A DNA stretch of 64,000 bases from Nevskia sp. (GTDB lineage Bacteria; Pseudomonadota; Gammaproteobacteria; Nevskiales; Nevskiaceae), in assembly GCA_021732745.1 (NCBI GenBank), contig JAKFUK010000002.1, positions 744,001 through 808,000 of the forward strand, given 5' to 3'. Below the pieces are notes generated by a model. The model saw nothing but the letters and a program-made list of their open reading frames with translations, searched no databases and was not told the DNA's origin. Positions 1 to 8,341 of this stretch are shown here, piece by piece. Position 1 is the stretch's first letter, and every line of letters starts with the position of its first letter. Both the position numbers and the translations under genes were made by a program.

Positions 1-165
1 CGGGAACTCGCTCAAGTTGACGGCAAGGCAGCCTTCGATCGCTTCGTGCAGGTTGGCGACCAGCTCGTCCATCGTCTCGCCCTGACTGACGCAGCCCGGA
101 ATCGTGGGCACTTCGGCCCAGAACCCGCCTTCTTCTGCTTCGTGAACGATCGCTTTCAGTTTCAT
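1..165 (-). CDS. HicB-family antitoxin-like protein (cut by window edge)
   Basis: The 55 visible residues start MKLKAIVHEAEEGGFWAEVP and continue with IPGCVSQGETMDELVANL and HEAIEGCL. This is the usual order of the HicB partial-RNase-H fold: a strand, G-x-W-A-E-x-P-x-x-P-G-C, then a helix. HicB proteins bind and neutralise the small RNA-cleaving toxin HicA and often repress their own promoter. The ATG at 163-165 has a GAGGG-type ribosome binding site just upstream. The C-terminal part, and any HicA partner, lie left of the window. It starts 32 nt downstream of rsmE on the same strand. Solitary HicB-like proteins also exist, so a complete toxin-antitoxin pair is not shown. Confidence 0.75.
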   Translation of the reverse strand, partial: MKLKAIVHEAEEGGFWAEVPTIPGCVSQGETMDELVANLHEAIEGCLAVNLSEFP

Positions 166-197
166 GGCTGGCCCTCGCTGGTGCGTAATTATGCGCC

Positions 198-923
198 TCA
201 GCCCAGGTCGCCCCAAAGCAGTTGCAGCGCGGCCAAGGTCGCCACGCCTGCCGTCTCGGTGCGCAACACCCGTGGTCCCAAGCCGATCCCGACGCAGCCA
301 GCTTGCCGGGCGGCGGCGATTTCCTTGTCCGACAGCCCGCCTTCGGGGCCGACTAGCAGCGCGATTTTTGTCGACGATTCCAGCGCCCGCAGCGATACCG
401 ATTCGGTCGGTGCCAGCAGCAGTCGCAGCGCGCCATCGGCAGGCGATGCCAGCCAGGCATCGAGCTTCTGCACGACGGTCACTTCCGGCACCCGCGTGCG
501 TCCGCTCTGTTCGCAGGCCGACACCGCGACGCCGCGCCAGTGTTCGAGTTTCTTGTCCCAGCGTTCGGCATCGAGCTTGACCACGCTGCGCTCGGACAGC
601 AGCGGCACGATGCGGCTGACGCCGAGTTCCACCGCCTTCTGGATCGTGTAGTCCATGCGGTCGCCCTTCGACACGCATTGCGCCAAGGTGACGTCGAGCT
701 GCGATTCGCGGTCGATGGCATCGAAGTGGTCGATGCGCACACGAACATCACGGCGGCCGGCTTCGACGATGACGGCTGCGTATTCGCCGCCGGCGCCATC
801 GAACAAGGTCAGCGCCTCGCCGGCGCGCATACGCAGCACCTGCGCGACGTGGCGGGCGGCGTCATCAGGCAGGTCGAGTTCGGCACCAACCGACAGCGTG
901 GCGGCAACGTGGATACGGGTCAT
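198..923 (-). CDS. rsmE: 16S rRNA (uracil-1498-N3)-methyltransferase RsmE
   Basis: The 241-residue product has the normal RsmE length and layout. An N-terminal PUA-like domain with LPDDAARHVAQVLRMRAGE is followed by a SPOUT methyltransferase domain. The S-adenosylmethionine-binding trefoil knot shows as LLVGPEGGLSDKEI near residue 192 and GLGPRVLRTETA near residue 215. The family methylates N3 of U1498 in the decoding region of 16S rRNA, acting on the assembled 30S subunit. Its ATG overlaps the stop of the upstream aminopeptidase gene by 4 nt, so the two are probably translationally coupled. Confidence 0.95.
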   Translation of the reverse strand: MTRIHVAATLSVGAELDLPDDAARHVAQVLRMRAGEALTLFDGAGGEYAAVIVEAGRRDVRVRIDHFDAIDRESQLDVTLAQCVSKGDRMDYTIQKAVELGVSRIVPLLSERSVVKLDAERWDKKLEHWRGVAVSACEQSGRTRVPEVTVVQKLDAWLASPADGALRLLLAPTESVSLRALESSTKIALLVGPEGGLSDKEIAAARQAGCVGIGLGPRVLRTETAGVATLAALQLLWGDLG

Positions 924-2014
924 GGTGCGGGCGCGGTGGGCATGTCGAGCGTCTGCTGGCGCGTGTCGGGATCGGCCTTGCTCAATGTTTCGGCAGCCGC
1001 GTAGAAGGCCGGGAAGTCATCGCCCGCAGCAACGAACAGGCGGGCAAAGCCCGGAATCAGCGCGTGATACAGGCCGAATGGCAGCAGCTTGGCGTTGTTG
1101 ATTTCGCCGTTCACGAATTCGTCGTAGCCCGAGTAGCCCTGCCATTCACCATCGCGCAGCGCACGGTATTCCTCGCGCATCGTCTCGATGGCCTGTGCTT
1201 TGGCCTGGCGTTTCGCATCGTCGGGCTGGCCGCCGTCGTAGATCGCTTGCAGGCGTTCGCGCAGGCGCAACATCAGCGCGGTGAATTGCTCGGCGCGAAC
1301 ACTGCGCGCATTGCCAGCCGCTGGCAGGCCGCGCGCCGCCTGCCAACGACGCAAGCCTTCGTGCTCGACGAAACTGGCGAAGGATTCGTTGAACGCGGTG
1401 TCGCCTGGCAGATACAGCCGCTGGTGCGCGAGTTCGTGAAAGATGATGCCGACCAGTTCGTCATCGTCCCAGCGCAGCATGGTGTTCATCACCGGATCGT
1501 CGAACCAGCCCAGGGTCGAGTACGCCGGTACATCGCCGATGTAGACCTCGTAGCCCTCGCGCTTGAGCCGCTCGGCTTCCGCTTGGGCGCGGCGATCGTC
1601 GTAGTAGCCGCGATAGGCGACACAGCCAGCAATCGGGACGCACTGCTCGACCGGTGCCAGAGAGAATTCCTTCGCCGCGAACAGATTTTTCAGCACCCAC
1701 GGACGGCCAACATCGGCGTAGTCGGTATAGCTGCCGTTGTCCGGCAGCGCGAGACTTTTCGAGGCGAAGGTGCGGGCTTCAAGGGCGAGCTTGAGTTTGG
1801 CGCGCAGCGCTTCATCGGTGCTCGGCGCGGCCACCAGCTTGGCGATCGGCTCGCGCGCGGCGAGCAAGGCGTACTGACCTTGGGCGAGATGCGCGTAGTA
1901 ATCGAGCGTCGAGCAGCCCGCCAGCAGGGCAAGTAGGGTGGGCAGGCTGCATCTGCCCACCGTGCGCAACAGCCGGCCGATCGCAAACCGCGTGGGCAGA
2001 TGAAACCTGCCCAC
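920..2014 (-). CDS. Predicted zinc aminopeptidase lipoprotein (COG4324 type)
   Basis: The protein carries a lipobox (LALLAGC, Cys34 in the longest reading) and a zinc-peptidase motif HELAH at about residues 193-197, followed by E210SFASFVEHEG. This matches the Pfam Aminopep family of predicted outer-membrane or periplasmic aminopeptidases of about 350 residues. Substrate is unknown. The longest frame starts at a GTG inside a palindromic repeat (1933-2019). A TTG at 1969 or a GTG at 1960 would give a shorter, more typical lipoprotein signal, so the true start is uncertain. Part of the signal peptide (VGRCSLPTL) is encoded by the repeat itself. The gene is followed by rsmE with a 4-nt overlap. 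Confidence 0.8.
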   Translation of the reverse strand: MGRFHLPTRFAIGRLLRTVGRCSLPTLLALLAGCSTLDYYAHLAQGQYALLAAREPIAKLVAAPSTDEALRAKLKLALEARTFASKSLALPDNGSYTDYADVGRPWVLKNLFAAKEFSLAPVEQCVPIAGCVAYRGYYDDRRAQAEAERLKREGYEVYIGDVPAYSTLGWFDDPVMNTMLRWDDDELVGIIFHELAHQRLYLPGDTAFNESFASFVEHEGLRRWQAARGLPAAGNARSVRAEQFTALMLRLRERLQAIYDGGQPDDAKRQAKAQAIETMREEYRALRDGEWQGYSGYDEFVNGEINNAKLLPFGLYHALIPGFARLFVAAGDDFPAFYAAAETLSKADPDTRQQTLDMPTAPAP

Positions 2015-2019
2015 CCTAC
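1933..2019. repeat. Paired GTAG palindromic element (REP/BIME-like), family A
   Basis: Two inverted copies of a stem-loop unit (GTAGGGTGGGCAGGC followed by ATCTGCCCAC) face each other. The outer ends are GTAG at 1933-1936 and CTAC at 2016-2019. The same unit recurs at 18835, 46454 and 55037. The right end supplies the TAG stop codon of the CYTH gene. The left half lies inside the aminopeptidase signal-peptide coding region. GTAG followed by a hairpin is the known hallmark of REP sequences mobilised by RAYT transposases. No such transposase is in this window. Confidence 0.9.
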
Positions 2020-2522
2020 GAGGCCTGGGCCATCTCGAAGTACGAGCCTTCGATCAGCTGATCCTTTGCCACGCCGAGCGCGGCGAGCGTTTGATCGACG
2101 AAGCTGCGCTCGGCTTCCGGATCGCCGCCGTCGGGCACCACGGCCTCGATTTCGCCGAGCAGGCCCAGACTTTCGACTTCATCGAGATGCAGCCGCACGT
2201 TGCGACACAGCAGCAGGGTACGGCGCTTGCGAACTTCGGCCAGCACGCCGAGCGTGCCGGCCAGCAAGGTCCGCATCGCCGCCGGATCGGGCACCGGCAC
2301 CATCTGGTACTCGCTGAGCTGCAAGCCGTCCCGCTCCACGCGGCCGTAGCCGATCAGATAACTGCGATGGTCTTCTTCGCGCAGCTTGAGCTTGCCGGTG
2401 GCGACGACAAAGAAGGTGTCGCGCTGGTTCAGCACCGCCGTCGGCTGGTAGCCGATGGCGATCGCGGCGGCCTGTGCGGCGGCGTGATCCGGCAGGCGGA
2501 ATTTCGCTTCGAGATTGAACAT
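2016..2522 (-). CDS. CYTH-domain protein (class IV adenylate cyclase / triphosphatase-like)
   Basis: The 168-residue product begins MFNLEAKFRL, a version of the N-terminal E-x-E-x-K strand of CYTH proteins in which one acidic position is replaced. It continues with the alternating charged strands of the tunnel fold: QRDTFFVV, GKLKLREED, RKRRTLLL, VRLHLDEVESLG and GEIEAV. CYTH proteins hydrolyse or cyclise triphosphorylated substrates such as thiamine triphosphate, inorganic triphosphate or ATP. The sequence does not decide which. The stop codon TAG is the GTAG end of the palindromic element at 1933-2019. The gene lies between the molybdopterin oxidoreductase and the aminopeptidase on the same strand. 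Confidence 0.85.
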   Translation of the reverse strand: MFNLEAKFRLPDHAAAQAAAIAIGYQPTAVLNQRDTFFVVATGKLKLREEDHRSYLIGYGRVERDGLQLSEYQMVPVPDPAAMRTLLAGTLGVLAEVRKRRTLLLCRNVRLHLDEVESLGLLGEIEAVVPDGGDPEAERSFVDQTLAALGVAKDQLIEGSYFEMAQAS

Positions 2523-2526
2523 GGGC

Positions 2527-4659
2527 TCAAGCGGCGGCGACGGTCACCGGCACGCCGTTCAGCGCGGCATTGCCGCAGACTGGATCGAGCCGCAGTTCAT
2601 CGGTCAGATCGTTGGGGCTGACGCCGGCATGCGCTTCGGCAATACCCATGCGAGTGCCGGCGCGATCATGACCCCAGCCATGCGGCAGGCTGACCACGCC
2701 CGGCATCATCGAATCCGACGATTCCACTTCGATTTCGACCGCGCCGACGCGCGAGGCCACCCGCACCTTCGCGCCATCGAGCAAGCCGCGCGCGGCCAGA
2801 TCGGCCGGGTGCATCAGCAGCCGGTTGCGCACCGGGCCTTTGACCAGCCGCTGCGAGTTGTGCATCCAGGAATTGTTGCTGCGGACATGGCGACGGCCGA
2901 TCAGCGACAGGCCGGCCTCGCTGTGCTGACCGGAAAGATGCGCCGCGAAGTCCGCGAGTTCGGCAATCATCTCCGGCGGCGCGCAAAGCAGGAACTTGCC
3001 CTTGGTCTGCAAGCGCGCCGGCAGGCAGGGTTCGAGCGCGCCGAGGTCGATACCATGCGGCGCGGCCTTGAGCGCCGCCAGCGACAGGTTCAGCGGATGC
3101 TTATTCATGCCGCCGTAGGGGCCGATCTTCAGGCCCATGTCGATGATCTGGTCCGGCCGTGGGTGCGGCGCGCGCTTGGCACCCAGGCGCGCAGCAATCC
3201 GGTCGCCGAGCGCTTCGAAGATCTCCCAATCGTGGCGGGCATCGGCCGGGCGCTCGAACAGCGCTTCGCTGTAGCGCGCCGTGTTGCGCACGGCGAAGGC
3301 GTGGAAGATCAGGTCGTAGTGATCGTGTTCGAGCGCGCAGGTCGGCGGCAGGATCACGTCGGCGTGACGGGTGGTTTCGTTCAGGTAGAAGTCGATCGAG
3401 ACCATGAACGCGAGGCTGTCCAGCGCACGATCAAGCTGCGCGCCATTCGGTGTCGACAGCACCGGATTGCCGGCCACCGTGATCAGCGCCCGCACCTGCC
3501 CTTCGCCTTCGTTAAGAATTTCCTCGGCAAGTGCCGCCACCGGCAACTCGCCGCCGAATTCCGGCAGGCCTCTGACCCGGCTTTTCCAGCGGCCGAAGCT
3601 GCCGGGCTTGGAGGTCGGGTTGTCGATCAGGTCGACCGCCGGCCGCGTGAACATCGCCCCGCCCTCGCGGTCGAGATTGCCGGTGACGATGTTCAGAAGC
3701 TGGATCAGCCACTGGCAGAGCGTACCGCGTGCCTGCGTCGACACGCCCATGCGGCCGTAGGCGGCGGCGCGGGGAGCGGCGGCGAACTCGCGGGCAATGC
3801 GCTCGATGGTCGGCACCGGAATGCCGCAATGGGCGGCCAGCGCTTCGAGCTTCAGCGCGCCGATGTCGGCGAGCGCCACTTCCAGCCCGTCCTCGAAGTC
3901 GGCGAGCTTGCCCGGATTGCCGAGGTTTTCCTTGTCGACGACCTTGAGCAGGCCCGCCAGGAACGCGGCATCGGTGCCCGGCCGGATGAACAGATGCTCG
4001 TCGGCAACTTCCGCCGTTTCGGTACGGCGCGGATCGAGCAGCAGCATTTTCCCGCCGCGCGCCTGCATCGCCTTCAGCCGCTTCGGGAACGCCGGCACCG
4101 TCATCAGGCTGCCGTTGGACGCCATCGGGTTGGCACCGAGCACCAGCAGATAGTCGCAGCGGTCGATGTCGGCGATCGGCACCATCAGCTGGTGACCGTA
4201 CATCCAGTAGGCGAGCAACTGGTGCGGCAGTTGGTCGACCGAGGTCGCCGAAAAGCGGTTTTTCGTCTTGATCGTCGACAGGAAGCGCGGCCCGTGGGTG
4301 AGGCCGCCGTAGTTGTGGACGGTGGGGTTGCCGAGGTAGTTGGCGACCGCGTCGCCGCCATGCTGCTCGACCACTTCGCAGAGCTTCGACGCCACCAGAT
4401 CGAAAGCGGCATCCCATTCCATCTCGACCCAGCCGTCGGACGTGCGGCGGATCGGCTTGCGCAGGCGATCGCCGTCCTCGTACAGATCCTTCAGCGCCAC
4501 CGCTTTCGGGCAGATGTGGCCGTGGGACAGCGGGTCGGCGTCGTCCGGGCGAATCGACAGGATTTCATTGCCGGCGACGCGGATTTCCAGCCCGCAGATC
4601 GCTTCGCAGAGATTGCAGGCGCGGTGGTGGATGCGTTCGGCGGCGTGGCTGTCGGTCAT
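2527..4659 (-). CDS. Molybdopterin oxidoreductase, formate-dehydrogenase-like
   Basis: A 710-residue enzyme of the DMSO-reductase superfamily. The N-terminus carries a [4Fe-4S] motif, CNLCEAICG with a later CPKA, followed by the molybdopterin-binding domains. The C-terminal dinucleotide-binding domain includes RSNNSWMHNSQRL and VSLPHGWGHDR. No twin-arginine leader is visible, so the enzyme is probably cytoplasmic. The family includes formate dehydrogenases and assimilatory nitrate reductases, and the substrate cannot be read from sequence. The frame stays open to 4923, but the ATG at 4657-4659 has a GGAGG ribosome binding site 8-12 nt upstream and starts exactly before the cluster domain, so I chose it. 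A 100-nt gap separates it from the divergent HAD gene. Confidence 0.9.
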   Translation of the reverse strand: MTDSHAAERIHHRACNLCEAICGLEIRVAGNEILSIRPDDADPLSHGHICPKAVALKDLYEDGDRLRKPIRRTSDGWVEMEWDAAFDLVASKLCEVVEQHGGDAVANYLGNPTVHNYGGLTHGPRFLSTIKTKNRFSATSVDQLPHQLLAYWMYGHQLMVPIADIDRCDYLLVLGANPMASNGSLMTVPAFPKRLKAMQARGGKMLLLDPRRTETAEVADEHLFIRPGTDAAFLAGLLKVVDKENLGNPGKLADFEDGLEVALADIGALKLEALAAHCGIPVPTIERIAREFAAAPRAAAYGRMGVSTQARGTLCQWLIQLLNIVTGNLDREGGAMFTRPAVDLIDNPTSKPGSFGRWKSRVRGLPEFGGELPVAALAEEILNEGEGQVRALITVAGNPVLSTPNGAQLDRALDSLAFMVSIDFYLNETTRHADVILPPTCALEHDHYDLIFHAFAVRNTARYSEALFERPADARHDWEIFEALGDRIAARLGAKRAPHPRPDQIIDMGLKIGPYGGMNKHPLNLSLAALKAAPHGIDLGALEPCLPARLQTKGKFLLCAPPEMIAELADFAAHLSGQHSEAGLSLIGRRHVRSNNSWMHNSQRLVKGPVRNRLLMHPADLAARGLLDGAKVRVASRVGAVEIEVESSDSMMPGVVSLPHGWGHDRAGTRMGIAEAHAGVSPNDLTDELRLDPVCGNAALNGVPVTVAAA

Positions 4660-4759
4660 GGCGTTTCCTCCCGGTGCGGCGGCTACGTTACCGCAATCGC
4701 CGACCGGCCCGGCTGCGGTCCGTCGATATACTCGCGGCCACTTCTGCAAGCCCGCCACC

Positions 4760-5440
4760 ATGACGTTCAAGGCCATCACGCTCGATCTCGACGACACGCT
4801 GTGGCCGGTCTGGCCGACCATTCGCGGTGCCGAAGCGGCGGCTGATGCCTGGTTCGCTGCGCACGCGCCGACCGTGCTTGATGCCTGGGACAGCGCCGCC
4901 CGCCTGGACTTGCGCAAGCGCATCGTCGGCGAAAATCCGCAGCGTGCTCACGATCTCGGCTTCATCCGCCGCGAGATGTTCCGGCAAATGCTGGCCGACT
5001 GCGGGCACGACCCCGCGCTCAGCGAGCCGGTTTACGCGATCTTCATCGCCGCGCGTCAGCAGGTGAGGCTGTACGAAGGCGCAGGCGATGCGCTAGCGCG
5101 GCTGGCGGCACGCTACCCGATCGTCGCGATCTCCAACGGCAATGCCGACCTGGCGGCGATCGGCCTGTCGCAGCATTTCCGGGCGGCGCTGTCGGCCAGC
5201 GATTTCGGGGTTGCCAAGCCCGATCCGGCGATTTTTCTGGCCGCCTGTTCAGCGCTGGATGTCGCGCCGGGCGACGTGCTGCACATCGGCGACGATGCAG
5301 ATACCGACGTGATCGGTGCCCGTCTCGCGGGCTTGCGGGCAGGCTGGATCAATGCCGGCGGGCTGATCTGGACGCATCAGGACTACGCGCCCGAAGTCGA
5401 AGCGGAATCGTTCGCGGCATTGGTCGACAAGCTGCCGTAG
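4760..5440 (+). CDS. HAD-family hydrolase
   Basis: The 226-residue product has the haloacid dehalogenase motifs in order: DLDDT (residues 9-13, nucleophile Asp9), a helical cap, AISNGNAD (motif II), GVAKPDPAIF (motif III Lys) and HIGDDADTDVIGA (motif IV acidic residues). This is the HAD-IA layout of small-molecule phosphatases such as YjjG or phosphoglycolate phosphatase. The substrate is unknown. The ATG at 4760 is the only start that begins directly before motif I. The stop codon TAG (5438-5440) is the GTAG head of the next palindromic repeat. Confidence 0.9.
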   Translation: MTFKAITLDLDDTLWPVWPTIRGAEAAADAWFAAHAPTVLDAWDSAARLDLRKRIVGENPQRAHDLGFIRREMFRQMLADCGHDPALSEPVYAIFIAARQQVRLYEGAGDALARLAARYPIVAISNGNADLAAIGLSQHFRAALSASDFGVAKPDPAIFLAACSALDVAPGDVLHIGDDADTDVIGARLAGLRAGWINAGGLIWTHQDYAPEVEAESFAALVDKLP

Positions 5441-5505
5441 GGCGGGTCGCGACCCGCCGCTTTGGCTTTGGCGCGAACGTAACGGCGGGTCGCGACCCGC
5501 CCTAC
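5437..5505. repeat. Paired GTAG palindromic element, family C
   Basis: GTAGGGCGGGTCGCGACCCG at the left is mirrored by CGGGTCGCGACCCGCCCTAC at the right. Each half is a near-perfect GGCGGGTCGCGACCCGCC hairpin. The outer GTAG and CTAC ends are intact. The left TAG ends the HAD gene. The stem differs from families A, B, D and E, but the GTAG-headed facing pair is the same design. Confidence 0.9.
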
Positions 5506-5517
5506 TTTGCTGCTTCC

Positions 5518-5588
5518 GTAGGTCCGGATTGATCCGGACGCTCCTCTCTACCGGACAAGGCGCGCAGTCCGGATGAATCCGGACCTAC
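5518..5588. repeat. Paired GTAG palindromic element, family D
   Basis: The left unit is GTAGGTCCGGATTGATCCGG and the right unit is its inverted partner, ending in CCTAC. Each has a GTCCGGAT/ATCCGGAC stem. It lies 12 nt from the family C pair, so two different families sit in tandem in this 166-nt gap between the convergent HAD and metallo-hydrolase genes. Confidence 0.88.
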
Positions 5589-5606
5589 CGCTTCGCGTGC
5601 TGGGAA

Positions 5607-6566
5607 TCAGGTTTTTTGCCGGTCCAGCCACACGCCCAGCCCCTGCGCGTTCAGCTCCAGATCAAACGCCAGCCAATCGCGCGCCAGTTCGTCGCTGACC
5701 GGTGCCGCCATCGCTGCCAGTTCTTCGAGTGCGTGCAGAGTCAGCGCTTCGACGATCCGGGCATGGCGATCCGGCGCGTCGGCCAGATGCAGGGCGATAC
5801 TCTGGTACATCGCCAGATCGCCACGAAGGTCGGCTGCCAGTTGCTGGACGTTGCCCACCCGGCCGTAGTGGGTGAGAAACATCCAGGCCGGCTCGGTCGC
5901 CATGAAGCGGCTGAGGGTCTTGAGCCAGGCGTCCGGCTCGAACTGCACCGGCGTCGTGGTGGGCAGCAGCACGGCTCCGTTGGGGCCGTCGAACACCCGG
6001 TACGAAAGGCCGAAAGTGTCACCGGCAAACCAGCCGCGGCTTTGCGCATCCCAGATCGCGTAGTGGTGACGGGCGTGGCCCGGCGCGTCGATGAATACCA
6101 GTTCGCGGCCAACGAAATCGAGCGTGTAGCCCTCGTCGGCAACGATCACCCGCGATTCGTCGACCGGCACGATCTCGCCATACATCGCGGTCATCTTTTC
6201 CGGGCCGTAGACGGCGGTCGCCCCGGCGATCAGCGCGCTTGGATCCACCATGTGCTTCGCGCCACGCGGATGCACCACCAGCTTCGCGTTCGGGCATTCG
6301 CGCATCAGCAGGCCGGCACCGCCGGCATGGTCGAGATGGACGTGCGTGGGCATCACGTAGGCAATCTGATCCAGCCCGATGCCGCGTTTTGCCAGCAACG
6401 CCTTGAATCCGGGCACGGAAAGGGACGTGCCGCAGTCAATGAAGGCGTAGTGATTGCCGCTGCGAACGAGATAGCAGCAGGCCTGGCCGGGGCGCACTTG
6501 TTCGGTGTCGACACAAGTGATGTTGTCGGGGTAATCGACAGTGGCGGGGACAGATGCAGGGCGCAT
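5607..6566 (-). CDS. MBL-fold metallo-hydrolase
   Basis: A 319-residue metallo-beta-lactamase-fold protein. The dinuclear metal motif is THVHLDHAGG (H75, H77, D79, H80), followed by DAPGHARHHYAIW with the third-site histidine, GWFAGDTFG with the bridging aspartate, and MFLTHYGRV with the last histidine. The family covers thioesterases, lactonases and glyoxalase II-like enzymes. The closest-looking group is generic and of unknown substrate. No signal peptide is seen, so it is probably cytoplasmic. It diverges from the lipoprotein gene at 6716 across a 149-nt gap. Confidence 0.88.
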   Translation of the reverse strand: MRPASVPATVDYPDNITCVDTEQVRPGQACCYLVRSGNHYAFIDCGTSLSVPGFKALLAKRGIGLDQIAYVMPTHVHLDHAGGAGLLMRECPNAKLVVHPRGAKHMVDPSALIAGATAVYGPEKMTAMYGEIVPVDESRVIVADEGYTLDFVGRELVFIDAPGHARHHYAIWDAQSRGWFAGDTFGLSYRVFDGPNGAVLLPTTTPVQFEPDAWLKTLSRFMATEPAWMFLTHYGRVGNVQQLAADLRGDLAMYQSIALHLADAPDRHARIVEALTLHALEELAAMAAPVSDELARDWLAFDLELNAQGLGVWLDRQKT

Positions 6567-6715
6567 GAATCGGGCCGATCGGTGAAGGTGGGCCGAGTAT
6601 ACGAACTGGTCCGGGTCGGCTCACTCCGCGACGCGAGTCGGCGACCTGCCGTGCTAGTTTTCCGCCCACGGCAAGTGCAGGGGCCACGATCCGTCTTGAG
6701 GGAGCAGCGTCGACC

Positions 6716-7684
6716 ATGATTGTCGACGACCGATTCATTGCTGCCGGGCGGTCACGGCTGCCCTCGCGGTTCGGCTGGAGCGCGGTGCTGGTTTTGGCGC
6801 TGGCTTGCACGGGCTGCGAGGCAAATCAGTCTGACGATGGCAAGGACGACAAGGGGAGTGGTGGCATGTTCGGATTTTTCAGGGGCAGCAAGCCTTCTCG
6901 CACCACTACCGAAATTGCTGCCGAAGTCGGGGCGGTGCTGGTGGCCGCTTCGTCGTTCCCTTCCCATGCTGTATTGCCGCCCACTGGCGAGTTCGGTAGT
7001 TGTCGCAAGCTCGCGATCGACGGAGTGCCACCCGCCGCGAAGCTGCTGGATGAGCAGATCAGAGGCCAGACCGCCAAGGCGTATCGCGTCGACGGTGTGA
7101 CCGGCCAGCCTCCGCTGGTACTCGCGAATATCCGAGGCGCCAATCCGCGCATCGATATGTGGGAACTCGGCGATGGCGACCGCTTCGCAGTCCAACGGCC
7201 ATTGCTGCTTGAGGCAGCGCAGCCTAACTGGGTCGGCTTCCTGATGGGGGATCTGGCGTGCCTGCCACAGCGGCGATTACTGCTCTCCGTGTCCTACACC
7301 GAGCCGGAACCACGCGAGGCCTTGTATATCTACGACATCGCAGGGGAGACGTTCACGAAACTAGGGCGGGTCGCTCCAGATCCGCGGTATCTCCATCACT
7401 TCTTTGAAGTTCAACCCATCGCCGCCGATTCAGCGATCACCCTGTATTTCAGTGACGTTCGTCGGCTAGGGCCGGAGCGCTACGTGAATCAGTACAACCA
7501 TCTACGCCTGCACTCGCCGCGCTTCCCGCAAGGGCTAGCCCTGCTGAAACTGGGGCTGGATGACGGCAACATCGAGCGCTGGGCGATCGTTGACGAGACC
7601 TTGTGGCTGGATACCGTTGACGCTCGCGATACTCGGCAGCCGAAACGCTTCAAATGGTCGCTGGATTTGGCGGAGGTGTTGTAA
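6716..7684 (+). CDS. Predicted lipoprotein of unknown function
   Basis: The 322-residue product has an N-terminal hydrophobic stretch ending in the lipobox LACTGC (Cys34), then a Lys/Asp/Gly-rich linker. It should therefore be a lipid-anchored envelope protein. The rest is a mixed alpha/beta domain with no motif I recognise. The ATG at 6716 follows a good GAGGGAG ribosome binding site. Base composition starts to fall toward its 3' end, and the AHH/immunity pair follows 58 nt later on the same strand. A role in that module (delivery or anchoring) is possible but unproven. Confidence 0.75.
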   Translation: MIVDDRFIAAGRSRLPSRFGWSAVLVLALACTGCEANQSDDGKDDKGSGGMFGFFRGSKPSRTTTEIAAEVGAVLVAASSFPSHAVLPPTGEFGSCRKLAIDGVPPAAKLLDEQIRGQTAKAYRVDGVTGQPPLVLANIRGANPRIDMWELGDGDRFAVQRPLLLEAAQPNWVGFLMGDLACLPQRRLLLSVSYTEPEPREALYIYDIAGETFTKLGRVAPDPRYLHHFFEVQPIAADSAITLYFSDVRRLGPERYVNQYNHLRLHSPRFPQGLALLKLGLDDGNIERWAIVDETLWLDTVDARDTRQPKRFKWSLDLAEVL

Positions 7685-7742
7685 CACCGCTTGGAAATTC
7701 GATAACCGAAGTTGACCAGTTTCAAGATCAGGGAGCCGGAAG

Positions 7743-8333
7743 ATGGCAAAGGACGAAGCGCAAGGCGCTGGCAACTTAGAATTTGAATCGGCCGATCGTA
7801 CTTTGCTGATCACGTTGGCAGCCAACCAGATCGCGATTGGCGACCCGCAAGCCAACCCTTACGAGACGCGCAATGCATTGCTAGAAACGCGGCGCATTGC
7901 GCGCGTGCGCTACAAGAATGGCGTTACCCTTCCGGCTCCGGCTGCAAAACTCCGAGCCGATGCCGAACGCAAAGTGAGGCATTCACGCATTCTTGAGCGG
8001 AATATTCGTAATGCGACCGGTCAGATATGACATGCAGAGGCGGATACCCATCATGTGGTGGCCCAGGCGGATCCTCGCGCCAAAGGGTCCCGCAATCTTT
8101 TGTTCCGCTGGGGAATCGGCATCAATGATGCCGATAACGGCCTCTATCTTCGGAAAACCTGGAATTCGTGCGTTCCGGGTCAGGAAAGCGCTATCGCTCA
8201 CGATTCAATCCACACATTGGCTTACCATCTTGCGGTCTTCGCCAGACTCGGTTCGCATGACAATGGTGCTAAGGGACGCTCTGAACTTAAGGATATCAAG
8301 GGAGAAATCATCTCCGATTCTTTTATTTACTGA
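7743..8333 (+). pseudogene. AHH-family nuclease toxin interrupted by in-frame TGA
   Basis: One reading frame runs from ATG 7743 to the stop at 8333, broken only by TGA at 8028-8030. After the TGA the frame carries the AHH nuclease core: THHVVAQADPRAKG, then RWGIGINDADNGLYLRK, then AHDSIHTLAYHL. These match the family's paired histidines, the I-N-D-A-x-N-G segment and the downstream H-x-x-I-H-T-x-x-Y. AHH domains are HNH-like DNases known as polymorphic toxins. Upstream are 95 residues of no known domain. A single C-to-T change (CGA to TGA) would explain the break. The region is clearly less G+C-rich than its surroundings, which suggests acquisition. As sequenced, the product lacks the catalytic domain. 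Confidence 0.75.
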
Positions 8334-8341
8334 TAAATAAA

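Noticed and set aside
2515..4845. 776-codon plus-strand frame opposite the molybdopterin oxidoreductase
   Set aside because: Rich in Arg, His and Gln with no domain; a typical antisense shadow of a G+C-rich gene.
8028..8030. Selenocysteine reading of TGA in the AHH gene
   Set aside because: No Sec-insertion hairpin seen after the TGA, no thiol-active context, and the position is not catalytic.
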